From Desulfobacter sp. (GTDB lineage: Bacteria; Desulfobacterota; Desulfobacteria; Desulfobacterales; Desulfobacteraceae): a stretch of DNA of 64,000 nucleotides. The notes beneath the pieces were generated by a model that saw nothing but the letters and a program-made list of their open reading frames with translations, did not search any database and was not told the DNA's origin. Numbering within the stretch: the stretch's first letter is position 1; each line of letters opens with the position of its first letter. Where the stretch lies: assembly GCA_028768545.1 (NCBI GenBank), contig CP054838.1:4275001-4339000 (forward strand). Direction: 5' to 3'. The position numbers were made by a program, and so were the translations under genes. Below are positions 45,625-54,829 of the stretch, piece after piece.

Positions 45625-46640
45625 GAACGGCCCGCCTCTACAATGGCGTCATATAAGGCCTTAAGCTTGGATTCAGGATCTGTGGATATGGTGGCAGCAG
45701 CGCTCTCTATACGGCAGCCGCCTCTGGGAATCATGGAATCCGATGAAACCGATACATGTTTTAAGGTTCGCACAGATTCAAAAAATTCGTCTTTAACCAT
45801 CTGAACATATTCATAATCATCCGTTGAAACGCTCAAAGAAATCTGTTCAGGTGCCACAAGGGATTTTAAGGCATCCATAATCGTATGCTTAACCACCTGT
45901 TCATCCAGTTCGAGTTTGGCCAGCACCGCTTTTTGGGCAATCTTATAAACCAGCTCAACAATCTGCCCCTCATACCGCTTCAACAGCTTATCCAGCAATT
46001 GATCCGCCGTTTCAAGTGACTTTTTAAAAGGATCCAAAATTTCAGCCATCTGGCCTGCGACCTCGGCTTGAGCCTTTTGTCTTCCTATCGCTTCTCCTGC
46101 TTCAATCCCCTGGGCTTCCCCCCGGGCAAACCCGTCAGCCTCACCTTTTTGGACACCTTCAGCCTCCCCTTTGGCAAATCCTTTTTCATACCCCTCTTTT
46201 TTACCTTCGGCCTCGCCTGAGGCCCGGCCCTGAATCAGGCCCTTGGCAAACCCCTGCTCAAATCCCAGCTCTTCAGCAGAGGCCTGGGGCACCTCCTCTT
46301 CAGCAGGGGTATCCTGTTCTTCGAGCCCTTTGGATTCAGGCAGATCCTGCTCTCCACCGGTTCCCTCGATCAAAGGTTCAAAAACATCCTCTTGGGTGAT
46401 CTCTTTGCTAAAGGAATAAAGGGCCTCAAAAAAGACATCCTCCTCTTCCAGTTCAGAAGGGTCAAACAACATTTTAAACCGGTTAAAATCAGGTTCCTGA
46501 TCCTCTGTCTTCTGGGAAAGCTCCTGCTCAAAACTCTCAAGAGACCCCAGATCAATGGGTTTAAAGTCTTCAGTGTCCTGAGGATCATCAGGATTGGGCT
46601 TATCAATATCAGACAAGGACATCATCCTTTCCTTTCCCAA
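45621..46640 (-). CDS. fliH: Flagellar assembly protein FliH
   Basis: 339 residues in the open frame (about 334 from ATG near 46625), longer than the usual 230-250 because of an acidic N-terminal extension. A long run of GxxxG-type repeats (GFEQGFAKGLIQGRASGEAE, GFAKGEAEGVQKGEADGFAR) precedes the C-terminal FliH/HrpE-like domain (GQIVELVYKIAQKAVLAKLE, IPRGGCRIESAAATISTDPE). FliH dimerises and regulates FliI. GxxxG repeats are a known FliH feature. Overlaps fliG and fliI. Intact. Confidence 0.92.
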   Translation of the reverse strand: MGKERMMSLSDIDKPNPDDPQDTEDFKPIDLGSLESFEQELSQKTEDQEPDFNRFKMLFDPSELEEEDVFFEALYSFSKEITQEDVFEPLIEGTGGEQDLPESKGLEEQDTPAEEEVPQASAEELGFEQGFAKGLIQGRASGEAEGKKEGYEKGFAKGEAEGVQKGEADGFARGEAQGIEAGEAIGRQKAQAEVAGQMAEILDPFKKSLETADQLLDKLLKRYEGQIVELVYKIAQKAVLAKLELDEQVVKHTIMDALKSLVAPEQISLSVSTDDYEYVQMVKDEFFESVRTLKHVSVSSDSMIPRGGCRIESAAATISTDPESKLKALYDAIVEAGRS

Positions 46641-47622
46641 GCGTTATGGTGCCGTCAGCCTCAAGCTCTTTGGCCGCTCTGACCACTGCCTGCTGAGACT
46701 CTTCAACTTCTGCCAAACGAACAGGCCCCATGGCTTCCAAATCATCCTTGAGCATTTCACCAGCCCGCTGTGAAAGATTGGAAAAAATCTTTTCCTTCAT
46801 CTCTTCTGTGGCCGTCTTCAATGCATAGGTGAGCTGCTGTCCTTCAACCTTCTTGAGAATTTCTCTCATGGCGGTATCACCAATGCCGGTCAGATCCTCA
46901 AAGACAAACATGAGGTTCCGGATTTCATTGGCCATTTCCGCATCATCCTCTTCAACATATTCCATGACCGAGTCTTCAGTGGATTTATCCACACCGTTGA
47001 TAATATCCACCAGCACTTCCAGGCCCCCGGCTTTGCCGCCCGGGCCGACAGCGCCTGAAAGTTCGTATTTCAAGGCTTTGTCCACATCCCGGACCACATC
47101 CTCGGAAATCTGCCCCAGGCGTGCAATTCTCAGGGCAATATCCCCTTTTTGCTCGTCAGGCAGGCTCATAATGATCTCTGAAGAAATTTCCGCCGGCATG
47201 TGGGCCAGAATCATGGCAATGGTCTGGGGGTGATCTCCCTCCACATAACCTGCCAGGGTACCGACATTGATATTCCGGCTCCAGATAAAGGGTTTGTCCT
47301 GTTTTTTCTTTTCCAGGTCCTCCAGAATCGCTTTGGCATCTTTTTCTTTAAGGGGCTTGGATACCACACTTTTAATAAAGGCATCCCCTTCCACGATCAT
47401 TTTGGCATCACCCTCAAATTTTTCCACAAAATCCAGGGAAACCGCTCTGAGCATTTCCGGAGTAATATGGTCTATTTTTGACATTTCAAAGGCAATTTCA
47501 GAAATTTCCTGTTCATTCATTTTTTCAAACACAGAGGTGGCGTAATCCTCTCCCAATGTCATAAGGAAGATTGCGGCTTTCTGGCACCCGGTCAAATTTT
47601 TAGGATCCAATACATCTACCAT
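46609..47622 (-). CDS. fliG: Flagellar motor switch protein FliG
   Basis: 337 residues. N-terminal domain (LTGCQKAAIFLMTLGEDYAT), the EHPQT-type motif as GDHPQTIAMILAHMPAEISS, and the C-terminal torque domain (NLMFVFEDLTGIGDTAMREI, LKTATEEMKEKIFSNLSQRA). FliG sits on the FliF ring and contacts the stators. Start ATG 47622 follows GGAG, 3 bases after the fliF stop. Its partner FliF is truncated in this window. Intact. Confidence 0.97.
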   Translation of the reverse strand: MVDVLDPKNLTGCQKAAIFLMTLGEDYATSVFEKMNEQEISEIAFEMSKIDHITPEMLRAVSLDFVEKFEGDAKMIVEGDAFIKSVVSKPLKEKDAKAILEDLEKKKQDKPFIWSRNINVGTLAGYVEGDHPQTIAMILAHMPAEISSEIIMSLPDEQKGDIALRIARLGQISEDVVRDVDKALKYELSGAVGPGGKAGGLEVLVDIINGVDKSTEDSVMEYVEEDDAEMANEIRNLMFVFEDLTGIGDTAMREILKKVEGQQLTYALKTATEEMKEKIFSNLSQRAGEMLKDDLEAMGPVRLAEVEESQQAVVRAAKELEADGTITLGKGKDDVLV

Positions 47623-47625
47623 GAT

Positions 47626-48710
47626 TTACTCCTCTGCTTCCTCTTCAGTTTCACTGACCCAGCCCTTGATAATATTGATGGTCTTAAACAGGTCTTTATT
47701 GGCATAATATCGGGCCTTTTCATTGGGAGACATGTTTGCCAGATAGGCTGCCCGCTCACTGGCGGACATCTTCTTGATGAATTCCTCTTTCTGCTCTTCG
47801 GTCATCATTTCTAAGAATTCACGCTGCTGGCTGGCATCCATGTCAACAAACTCAGGCTCTTTGTCCCCTTCTTCAAGAAGCGCAAGCTCTTCGGGTGACG
47901 GCAGGGCTTCCTGCTCGACCGTGACCTTGATATCCCGGACCGTCTTGATGATGGGCCGGATAATAAACAAGAAGAGCACCAATACCAGCAAGAGGTTTGC
48001 AATGAGGCGGCCGTATTCCTTCTGGACCATTTTCCATCCGGTAATTTCAGGTTCAGCCCCTTCAAGCTCTCCAATGGAAGCAAAGGGAAAACATTCCATG
48101 GAAACCTGGTCGTTCCGGTCCTCACTGTATCCCATGGCCTTGATCACAATGTTCTGAAACTGCTGCATTTCCTGGGCAGGCCTGGGCACATATACCCGTT
48201 TGGTCTCTCCGGTCTCATCGGTCTGAAATTCGTAACTGCCGTCAATCACGGCAGCCACTGACAACCGTGTCAGGGTCGACATGGGTTTCTGGGTCTGCCG
48301 GCTCCGCCGGCTGATTTCATAGTTGACCGTATCATCTTTCTTGTTAACCCGTTCGTTGGTCTGCTCCCCGGCCTGCTCGTCTTCGGTGATGAGATTCACG
48401 CTGGAAGGAATACCGATGTCATCGGTAATCTGGACAATTTTTTCCGCTTTGTTCTTACGGCTGCGGATAAACTCTCCGCCCCGTTCAAAGGGATCATAAA
48501 TTTCTTCGTTCATCTTATTTTCAGAAAAATCCATTTCAGAGGTAACCCTGACAATGGCCTTGTCCTTGCCCACGATCCGTTCGAGCATGGTCTGGATCCT
48601 CTGGGTGAGGTTTTCTTCAAACCTGACCTTGTACTGGTATTGGGAATCGGCCAAATTTTCCGCATTGATCCTGGCCTGTTCAGCTTCTGTGGAAGTGTCC
48701 AGAAACATCG
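47626..48710 (-). pseudogene. fliF: MS-ring protein FliF, C-terminal two thirds only
   Basis: From about residue 20 of the open frame on it is FliF: FLDTSTEAEQARINAENLAD, YKVRFEENLTQRIQTMLERI VGKDKAIVRV, the second membrane segment (LIANLLLVLVLFLFIIRPII) and the FliG-binding tail (GDKEPEFVDMDASQQREFLE). Everything before FLDTS, including the first membrane helix and ring-building motif 1, is absent. The 5' side now joins the reverse-strand Lrp gene at about 48700-48710; the open frame reaches 48768 only through that sequence. fliE, flgB and flgC, expected upstream, are also missing. The MS-ring is the first flagellar structure, so this loss alone would prevent assembly. Confidence 0.92.
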
Positions 48711-49087
48711 GTATGGCGCCTTCGGCTGTCCTTGAACGGATTAAAAAATTAGAAGCCCGCGGGATCATCCAAGGCTACGAAGTCAGGCTGAACCCTGAAA
48801 TGTTTGACTGCGACATGACCGCCTTTATTCACATCAAGGTCCACTCGCCGGCACTGATTCAGCCAACCGGAGAACAATTAACCGCAACAGAACAGGTCCA
48901 GGAAGTTCATTACCTGGCCGGAGGAGACACCCTCATGGCCAAGGTCAAAACCTCTGGGAACAAGGAACTTGAGTCTGTTATTCAACAACAAATCGCATCC
49001 ATTGAGGCCATTTGTGCCACGAAAACGTCAATTGCCCTTTCCACCTTTAAAGAGAGCGCTAAAATAAAACTGCCAGACCAGATTTAA
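48703..49087 (+). pseudogene. Lrp/AsnC-family regulator, N-terminus missing
   Basis: The sequence starts within the helix-turn-helix (NIGMAPSAVLERIKKLEARG) and continues through the ligand-binding AsnC domain (VRLNPEMFDCDMTAFIHIKV, VQEVHYLAGGDTLMAKVKTS, TSIALSTFKESAKIKL). The first 25-30 residues of a normal Lrp protein are replaced by antisense fliF sequence; the open frame back to 48554 is not Lrp. It lies 36 bases before a diaminopimelate-decarboxylase-like gene, so it may have regulated amino-acid metabolism. No insertion sequence is at the junction. Confidence 0.88.
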
Positions 49088-49123
49088 CAGATCTGCTGCC
49101 AATCGTATAAGGAATCTTACACC

Positions 49124-50386
49124 ATGCCCATGTCAATTGATTTTAAAACCAGACTGGCACCCATACTTGAAGAAATTGTCAAAACCTTTGGCACCCCGTT
49201 TCATATTTACGATGAAACCGGTATGATCGAAACCTGTAACCAACTCAATCGTGCATTTGCCCCCATTAAAGGGTTTAAAGAATTTTTTGCCGTCAAAGCC
49301 CTGCCCAATCCCCATGTCATGGACATTCTCAAATCCCGGGGTTTTGGGTTTGACTGCTCCTCAATTCCTGAAATCTCCCTGGCCCGTCAAGTCGGCAGCA
49401 AAAGCAACGACATCATGTTCACCTCCAAAAATACCAGTCTGGATCAGTTTAAAACAGCCCTGGACCAGGACGGGTGCATTATCAATCTGGACGACATATC
49501 TTTGCTTTCAAAGCTTCCTCAAATTCCGGAAATGCTATGCTTCAGGTACAACCCGGGTGCCAAACGAAACGGCAACACCATTATTGGCAATCCTGTGGAA
49601 TCCAAATACGGGGTCAGCCATGACCAAATTTTCAATGCCTATTAAAACGCCTGCCAAGCCGGTGTTAAAAGATTCGGAATTCACACCATGCTGGCCTCCA
49701 ATGAACTCAACTTTCAGTATATGGTTGATACGGCAGATATGCTTTTGGACCTGATTCAAACAATTCATGACAGATCAAAGATCCAATTTGAATTTATCAA
49801 TATCGGCGGCGACCTGGGCATTCCCTATACACCGGATACCCCGAAATTTGATATCCAGTCTATGTCCCAAGGCATTATCCGCTCTTTTAAGGCCTTTGAA
49901 CTCAAAAACAACTGGGTGCCCAAACTCTATATGGAAAGCGGCCGGTTTATCACAGGCCCCCACGGTGCCCTGGTGACCTCGGTCATCAACCACAAAAACA
50001 TTTACAGAGACTATGTGGGGGTGGACGCCTCCATGTCCGCCCTGATGCGGCCGGGGATGTACGATGCCTATCACCATATTCACATCAATGGAAAAGAAAA
50101 TGCCCCCCGGGTTAAAACAGTGGATGTTGTGGGGGCCTTGTGCGAAAATAACGATAAATTTGCAGTTCAGCGGGACCTGCCCCAAACCTGCGAGGGCGAC
50201 ATCTTGGTTATCCATGATACAGGGGCCCACGGCCATGCCATGGGCTTTAATTATAACGGACACTTAAGACCCAAGGAATTGATGCTCAAACAGGACTTGA
50301 GTGTTGAACTGATCCGGCGAGAAGAAACCATAGAAGATTATTTTGCAACTTTGAATTTTACCCCCAAAACCTTTAAGGCGGGGTAA
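49124..50386 (+). pseudogene. Diaminopimelate-decarboxylase-like PLP enzyme with in-frame TAA
   Basis: One frame of 420 codons is interrupted by TAA at 49643-49645 (codon 174) in DQIFNAY-stop-NACQAGVKRF. The fold-III decarboxylase motifs are all present: FFAVKALPNPHVMDIL (PLP lysine), FGFDCSSIPEISLARQ, FEFINIGGDLGIPY (glycine loop), YMESGRFITGPHGALV, VVGALCENNDKFAVQR (active-site Cys of the partner subunit) and VIHDTGAHGHAMGFNYNGHL. The closest family is diaminopimelate decarboxylase (LysA); a related carboxynorspermidine or ornithine decarboxylase is less likely but possible. Start ATG has AAGGAAT upstream. CAA or AAA to TAA is the likely change. Confidence 0.8.
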
Positions 50387-50410
50387 AAAAACAAAGCCCA
50401 CCAAGGAGGG

Positions 50411-50725
50411 ATGATGACCCATATCATGGTGCTGGTCACCTGTTCAACCCAACCCCGTGCAGACGGCCTGGCCCAGGCAGTAATAGAAAAAAAACTGGCC
50501 GCCTGTGTTCAGATCCATCCTGTCACAAGTCTGTATACCTGGAAAAATAAAATCCACAAAGATGCTGAGTACAGACTGATCATTAAAACCAGGTCAACAC
50601 TTTACCCGGAACTTGAAACCTTTATCAGAGAACAACACGAATACGAGGTGCCACAAATCGTACAAGTGCCCATTAAAAAGGGGTTAACGGCCTATCTGAA
50701 CTGGATAGACCAGAGCACAAAATAA
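50411..50725 (+). CDS. cutA: Divalent-cation tolerance protein CutA
   Basis: 104 residues with the CutA1 pattern: VLVTCSTQPRADGLAQAVIE, KKLAACVQIHPVTSLYTWKN, KIHKDAEYRLIIKTRSTLYP, EYEVPQIVQVPIKKGLTAYL NWI. CutA1 is a small trimeric protein often called a copper/divalent-cation tolerance factor; its exact role is unsettled. AAGGAGGG lies directly before two adjacent ATG codons, so the second (50414) is the better start. It lies 24 bases after the decarboxylase-like gene. Intact. Confidence 0.93.
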   Translation: MMTHIMVLVTCSTQPRADGLAQAVIEKKLAACVQIHPVTSLYTWKNKIHKDAEYRLIIKTRSTLYPELETFIREQHEYEVPQIVQVPIKKGLTAYLNWIDQSTK

Positions 50726-50745
50726 AAACAATCACCCCCCCCTTG

Positions 50746-51606
50746 TCAGGCAAATTTTTTATCCACAAATTGTTTTGCCTTTTCAGGGTCATCCCCCCGG
50801 CATTTACCCTTTTTACAGGCAAACTCCAGGGCCTTGGCCCGGTCTTTTCCCTCCACAGCGCACCACATCATTCCGGACAAGGCCCCGAGCCCGTCCGGAT
50901 TCAATGCCAAAGCGTTTAAAAAGGCTTCTTCGGCCTGGTCATGGCAACCGTTTTTATACAGACCCCATCCGGCAAGGTCCTGGACCAGGTAAGATTCGGG
51001 ACAAAGGGCACGGGCCTTGTCAAAAAAGGTCAAATCAATGGGCCTGTCCTGATCTCCCACATAGTTCAGATATAAGGCATTCAGGGCCGAACCCAGAGAA
51101 TCCAGCCCCGCCACGCTGATATGCTCGGGCCAAAGGGCGATCCTGCGTCCTTTAAATCCCACTCCGCAATGGTCAAGCCAGTCAAACAAGGCATGGCGAA
51201 ACTCTGAAAACCCGTCATCAAAAGCCAGGCTAAATTCTGATCCAAGACAGATATTATCACGGGTATCGTGTAAGCGGACCTCAATGAACACCGTGTGTTT
51301 CGAACAAAGATAGGTTCCCTCCATCCAAAACCTAACCTTTTGTCTTTTTCCCAATTCCCGAATATCTTTGAACGGACCATTGCCATGGCAATAGTCTGTC
51401 AAGTCCTTGGACCCGGGAAATATTTTTTTGACCCGCCAGCCAAACCAGCACTCCAAAAGGCCCTGGTGAAGGCAAAACAAATTGCCAAGCAAAAAATGGA
51501 CACCAAGGCCGACCCCATTCATATCCTGGCCTGATACCGGCTGAAACGGCATCACAATCAGCTTGGGCCTCTCCTGTCCCAGATTAATTTTTTCTTTGTC
51601 AGACAT
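50746..51606 (-). CDS. Hypothetical protein with TPR-like C-terminus
   Basis: 286 residues, not assigned to a family. The first half (MPFQPVSGQDMNGVGLGVHF, VRFWMEGTYLCSKHTVFIEV RLHD) resembles the non-enzymatic domain found before TPRs in adenylate-cyclase-type and TolB-like proteins. The second half has TPR-like helices (FDKARALCPESYLVQDLAGW, LYKNGCHDQAEEAFLNALAL NPDG). No signal peptide. Nine cysteines in a soluble protein is somewhat high. It follows a lipoprotein gene by 9 bases and is likely co-transcribed with it. No function is proposed. Confidence 0.7.
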   Translation of the reverse strand: MSDKEKINLGQERPKLIVMPFQPVSGQDMNGVGLGVHFLLGNLFCLHQGLLECWFGWRVKKIFPGSKDLTDYCHGNGPFKDIRELGKRQKVRFWMEGTYLCSKHTVFIEVRLHDTRDNICLGSEFSLAFDDGFSEFRHALFDWLDHCGVGFKGRRIALWPEHISVAGLDSLGSALNALYLNYVGDQDRPIDLTFFDKARALCPESYLVQDLAGWGLYKNGCHDQAEEAFLNALALNPDGLGALSGMMWCAVEGKDRAKALEFACKKGKCRGDDPEKAKQFVDKKFA

Positions 51607-51615
51607 ATGTTTCCT

Positions 51616-52239
51616 TTAAATTTTAAACTGGTTTAACTGAAGATAGAGTATCTTGGCCATATTGCTTCTCAAATTGGCTTCAAGGCTCTCCTTGTCATCC
51701 TTTGACAATTCATCCCAGGTTTCAGGCATAAAATTAATTTCCAGCTGGGAAAACCGCTCTTCACGCCTGGTATGAAGTATCCGCCGGCTATTTTTCCGGC
51801 TCAATGACAAATGCATGGACACATAGGAGCGGGGCAACTGGCTGATCAGTCCCAAAAGAATTTTTCTGTCTGAAAATCCATAGCCAAACATGCCCTGGGT
51901 TTGACGTACCTGCCTGGGCACAATTTCCAAAAGCATGTCCACCTCACCGGCCTTGAGGGCTGATGCATCCTCAACAACCTCAACGGCGTACCCCTTTGCC
52001 AGAAGGTAGTCAACCACAATATCGGTAAACTGGTCTTTGAGTTCAAGATCTTCAACCACCAAGGCTTTTTGATTGACCGCAAGGGTCTTTTGTTTGATAT
52101 AATAGGGATGTTCGGGAAATAAATTTAGCACCCCGAATTTTATGGGCAAAAGCGCCCCCTTTTCTGCTCCGGCCCCGAAACAGCCGGAAAATCCCACCAC
52201 CATGACCAGGATTGCAAATAATTTAATTAGGTTTTTCAC
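51616..52239 (-). CDS. Putative lipoprotein of unknown function
   Basis: About 207 residues from GTG 52239, which has GGAG 6 bases upstream; the longer frame to 52251 is less likely. The signal peptide LIKLFAILVMVVGFSGC ends in a lipobox (GFSGC), predicting a lipid-anchored envelope protein. The mature part (YYIKQKTLAVNQKALVVEDL, LELKDQFTDIVVDYLLAKGY, MLLEIVPRQVRQTQG) resembles small outer-membrane lipoproteins in general but no family is recognised. An ISL3 element begins 24 bases upstream of the start codon, so the native promoter has been displaced. Confidence 0.72.
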   Translation of the reverse strand: MKNLIKLFAILVMVVGFSGCFGAGAEKGALLPIKFGVLNLFPEHPYYIKQKTLAVNQKALVVEDLELKDQFTDIVVDYLLAKGYAVEVVEDASALKAGEVDMLLEIVPRQVRQTQGMFGYGFSDRKILLGLISQLPRSYVSMHLSLSRKNSRRILHTRREERFSQLEINFMPETWDELSKDDKESLEANLRSNMAKILYLQLNQFKI

Positions 52240-52262
52240 AGCACGCTCCATATATCAAATCC

Positions 52263-53628
52263 GGTTCATCCGATTAATGCGTACCTTTTATTGTGAAGGT
52301 CCAAAAGTTTCAACCTGAAAAACTCCGAATCCCTGTATCCATAAGCTTTCCGTTTCATGGTTTTTATCTTGTTATTTGTCCCTTCTAAAGGACCTGTAGA
52401 TATCCTGTAATCATAGTATGAAAGGATTCTTTGCCTGTGCACAGCCAAGGTCTTGGCAAATTTCATCAACATTGGAATTTTGGAAATATTGGCCAGATTG
52501 ATCCAATTGCTGACTATCTTTTCAGCTGTTTCTTTTTTCTTTTGATTCCATATTTGCCTGAGTTCCTCTTTCATGTAGTAGACTACCAATAGCGGCTGAT
52601 TTATTTTCAATGCTTCTTCTAACCGTTGGGCCTCCTTCTTGTCATCACTGAGGTTTTCGGGATTTTTTAACAAAAGCCACCGGACTCCCTTCAGAAGTTT
52701 TTGTTGCCCGGTATTGGCAAGAAGGTTGTAGAGCTTTCGCCTGAAATCCGACAGTTTCTCATTGAACAATTTAACAACATGAAATCTGTCAAAGACAATT
52801 GCTGAACCAGAAAGATTTTCAATAACAGCACTCAAGTATGCCGGGGACATATCGATGCTGACGGCTTTGATTTTTGCTTTCGATATTTTCACTTTTGTCC
52901 AAAAAGATTTCAAAGCTTCACCACCTTTTCCTTCTCCCACGTGCAGAATTCTACCGGATTCCAGATCCATCACGATGGTCAAGTATTTATGCCCTTTCCC
53001 TATGGAAATTTCATCTATGGCAATCTGCCGGACTTTCTCAAGGGGGATATTTCGATAACGCCTCAGCAGGTCTTCTTTCTGGATCTGCTTTATCGTATCC
53101 CAGCTGATCCTTAAATGGATGGCAATATCTTTGATTGTCATGAACTGAGACAACTCCAAGACATACCGTTCAAAAGCCCGGGTATAGCTTTTCCCCTCCT
53201 GGGCAAAGGATAGTTTGATTTGCCGGACAAATTGACAGAACGAACACCAAATTCTCTGGATAGCCGTCCTGAGAATCACGGGTTTTGAACCTACCGGTAT
53301 TGTTCTGAGATCTCTTGTCACAATCCCTTTCCTGGTGACGGACCTGGAATTACATTCCGGGCATTTTACCGCCTCCGGTTTTGGTATGAGTTCAAAAGTG
53401 ATTATTCCACCGATGAAACGTGTTGTTTTATAAAAGTAGTCACGAAGGCCAAAGGCATGGTATATGAAGCTTGTGGACATTAATTCATTCTCCGATTTTG
53501 TGCGAATAACACAAAAAAATTAGAACATGATCATGTTCACACCATCATTTCAAGCATAAAAATCCTTACTGTGTTATTGCCTTCCCAGTGATGTTTCTCA
53601 GTCCAGGTACGCGATTTTCTGATGAACC
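52263..53628 (-). mobile_element. ISL3-family insertion sequence, copy 2
   Basis: 1366 bp, the same ends as copy 1, opposite orientation. The 8-mer TCAAATCC is duplicated at 52255-52262 and 53629-53636. It was inserted just upstream of the lipoprotein gene. Ends, length and encoded protein match copy 1, so this is a recent transposition. Confidence 0.95.
52266..53480 (-). CDS. ISL3-family transposase, copy 2
   Basis: 404 residues, identical in translation to copy 1, with the same zinc-finger cysteines (KCPECNS, WCSFC) and DDE residues (IAIDEIS, SIDMSPAY, GPLEGTNNK). Presumed active together with copy 1. Confidence 0.96.
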   Translation of the reverse strand: MSTSFIYHAFGLRDYFYKTTRFIGGIITFELIPKPEAVKCPECNSRSVTRKGIVTRDLRTIPVGSKPVILRTAIQRIWCSFCQFVRQIKLSFAQEGKSYTRAFERYVLELSQFMTIKDIAIHLRISWDTIKQIQKEDLLRRYRNIPLEKVRQIAIDEISIGKGHKYLTIVMDLESGRILHVGEGKGGEALKSFWTKVKISKAKIKAVSIDMSPAYLSAVIENLSGSAIVFDRFHVVKLFNEKLSDFRRKLYNLLANTGQQKLLKGVRWLLLKNPENLSDDKKEAQRLEEALKINQPLLVVYYMKEELRQIWNQKKKETAEKIVSNWINLANISKIPMLMKFAKTLAVHRQRILSYYDYRISTGPLEGTNNKIKTMKRKAYGYRDSEFFRLKLLDLHNKRYALIG

Positions 53629-53636
53629 TCAAATCC

Positions 53637-54036
53637 GATTCAAATGTTAAGTTCCAATTCGGTTTAACCACCTGTTATTTGTCATTTCACCTGAAAGATC
53701 AAGGCGATTTTCATTCCAGCACGGTTTGGCGCCTACCTTAACATCATTTTGTCTTCAGAGGCAAACTTTGACCGGATGCGAGCATTCGGCCAGCACCACC
53801 GGCCAAAGACCTGTAATCCCTGGTTGGCTCTGAGTTTGTTTCCAGAACCGGGCCCCATCCTATCCTGGGGGTACTAAAATTCATCCAAATCTATGAGTCA
53901 TCCATATTTTGTTTTTACTTGTGCCTTGATCCAGATCGGCTTTCCTTTTATATTATGGCATTCTCTTTTTTAAGAGACTGTTGTCTTAAAATATCATGAA
54001 TCAAACAGGCAACCCCGGAAGAACGAGGTGAAATTT
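53637..54036 (+). promoter_or_regulatory. 400-base non-coding gap with a possible promoter before the CoA-transferase gene
   Basis: No gene found. The only signal seen is TTGATC, 18 bases, TATATT (near 53926-53955), a plausible sigma-70-type promoter about 85 bases before the ATG at 54037. The left part is the original upstream region of the lipoprotein gene, now separated from it by ISL3 copy 2. Confidence 0.35.
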
Positions 54037-54829
54037 ATGACAAAACGTCCCATACCCATCAAACTCAAAGAGATTGGCGATATTGTTGCCCGTCACCTGG
54101 GAGATAAGGAGACCATAAATTGTTATATCGGCTCCAATGCCGCCACCCCAACCGCCAGTATCCAGGGTCTCACCCATGCCATAAAAAACAATACCGGGCA
54201 GCTGCCCTTCATGAAAATGATCCATATCCTTCTCCACGGCCCTGTCCCCTATGTGGAAGAGGGGCTCCAGGACCGGGTCAAGGCCTATTCCATATTTTCC
54301 GGCGGTGAGGTCAGGGAGGCTGTAGACCAGGGTCGTGCCTATTACCTGCCCTGCACCCTGGTCAATATGGACCGGCTTATGGGCAAAGGCTGCGGCTATG
54401 AAATCGATATGGTCATCATGAAGGTTCGGCAGAATACCGCCACAGGGGAATACAGTTTAGGCCTTTCCGTGGATGCCATCCATGCCGCCCTTGAAACAGC
54501 CACCCTTGTCATTGCGGAGCTGGATCCATCCATGCCCTTTACCCAGGGCCAGAGCGTGATCTCCCAAGAAGACATCGATTATATCATTGAAGAGGGTATA
54601 AAACCGGTCTACACCTTTGAGGCGCCTGATTTTGAGCACCTGCCCAATGCAGACAAAAGGATCGGCCAGCTCATTACCGAACATTTTCTTAAAGACGGCA
54701 CCACCCTCCAGGTGGGGATCGGAAAAATCCCGGATGCTGTGGTAGGTGTCATTGCCACCTCGGGATATAAAGATCTTGGGGTTCAGACTGAACTTTACGG
54801 GGACGGCCTGATGCTCCTTCAAAAAAAAG
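54037..54829 (+). pseudogene. Acetyl-CoA hydrolase/CoA-transferase-family protein, N-terminal half (ISL3-split)
   Basis: Starts at ATG 54037 (GAGG 8 bases upstream; an in-frame GTG at 54028 overlaps that site). The sequence MKMIHILLHGPVPYVEEGLQ, AYSIFSGGEVREAVDQGRAY YLPCTL, GYSLGLSVDAIHAAL-like and DGTTLQVGIGKIPDAVVGVI is the N-terminal domain of the acetyl-CoA hydrolase/4-hydroxybutyrate CoA-transferase family. It breaks at LYGDGLMLLQKKG where ISL3 copy 3 begins; the other half follows at 56196. The family moves CoA between short acyl groups. A second member with a GNAT domain lies downstream at 57279. Confidence 0.87.

Noticed and set aside
48554..48702. N-terminal extension of the Lrp protein in the open frame
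   Set aside because: This part is the reverse strand of fliF and does not resemble an Lrp helix-turn-helix.
54028..54030. GTG start for the CoA-transferase gene
   Set aside because: It overlaps the GAGG that serves as ribosome binding site for ATG 54037.
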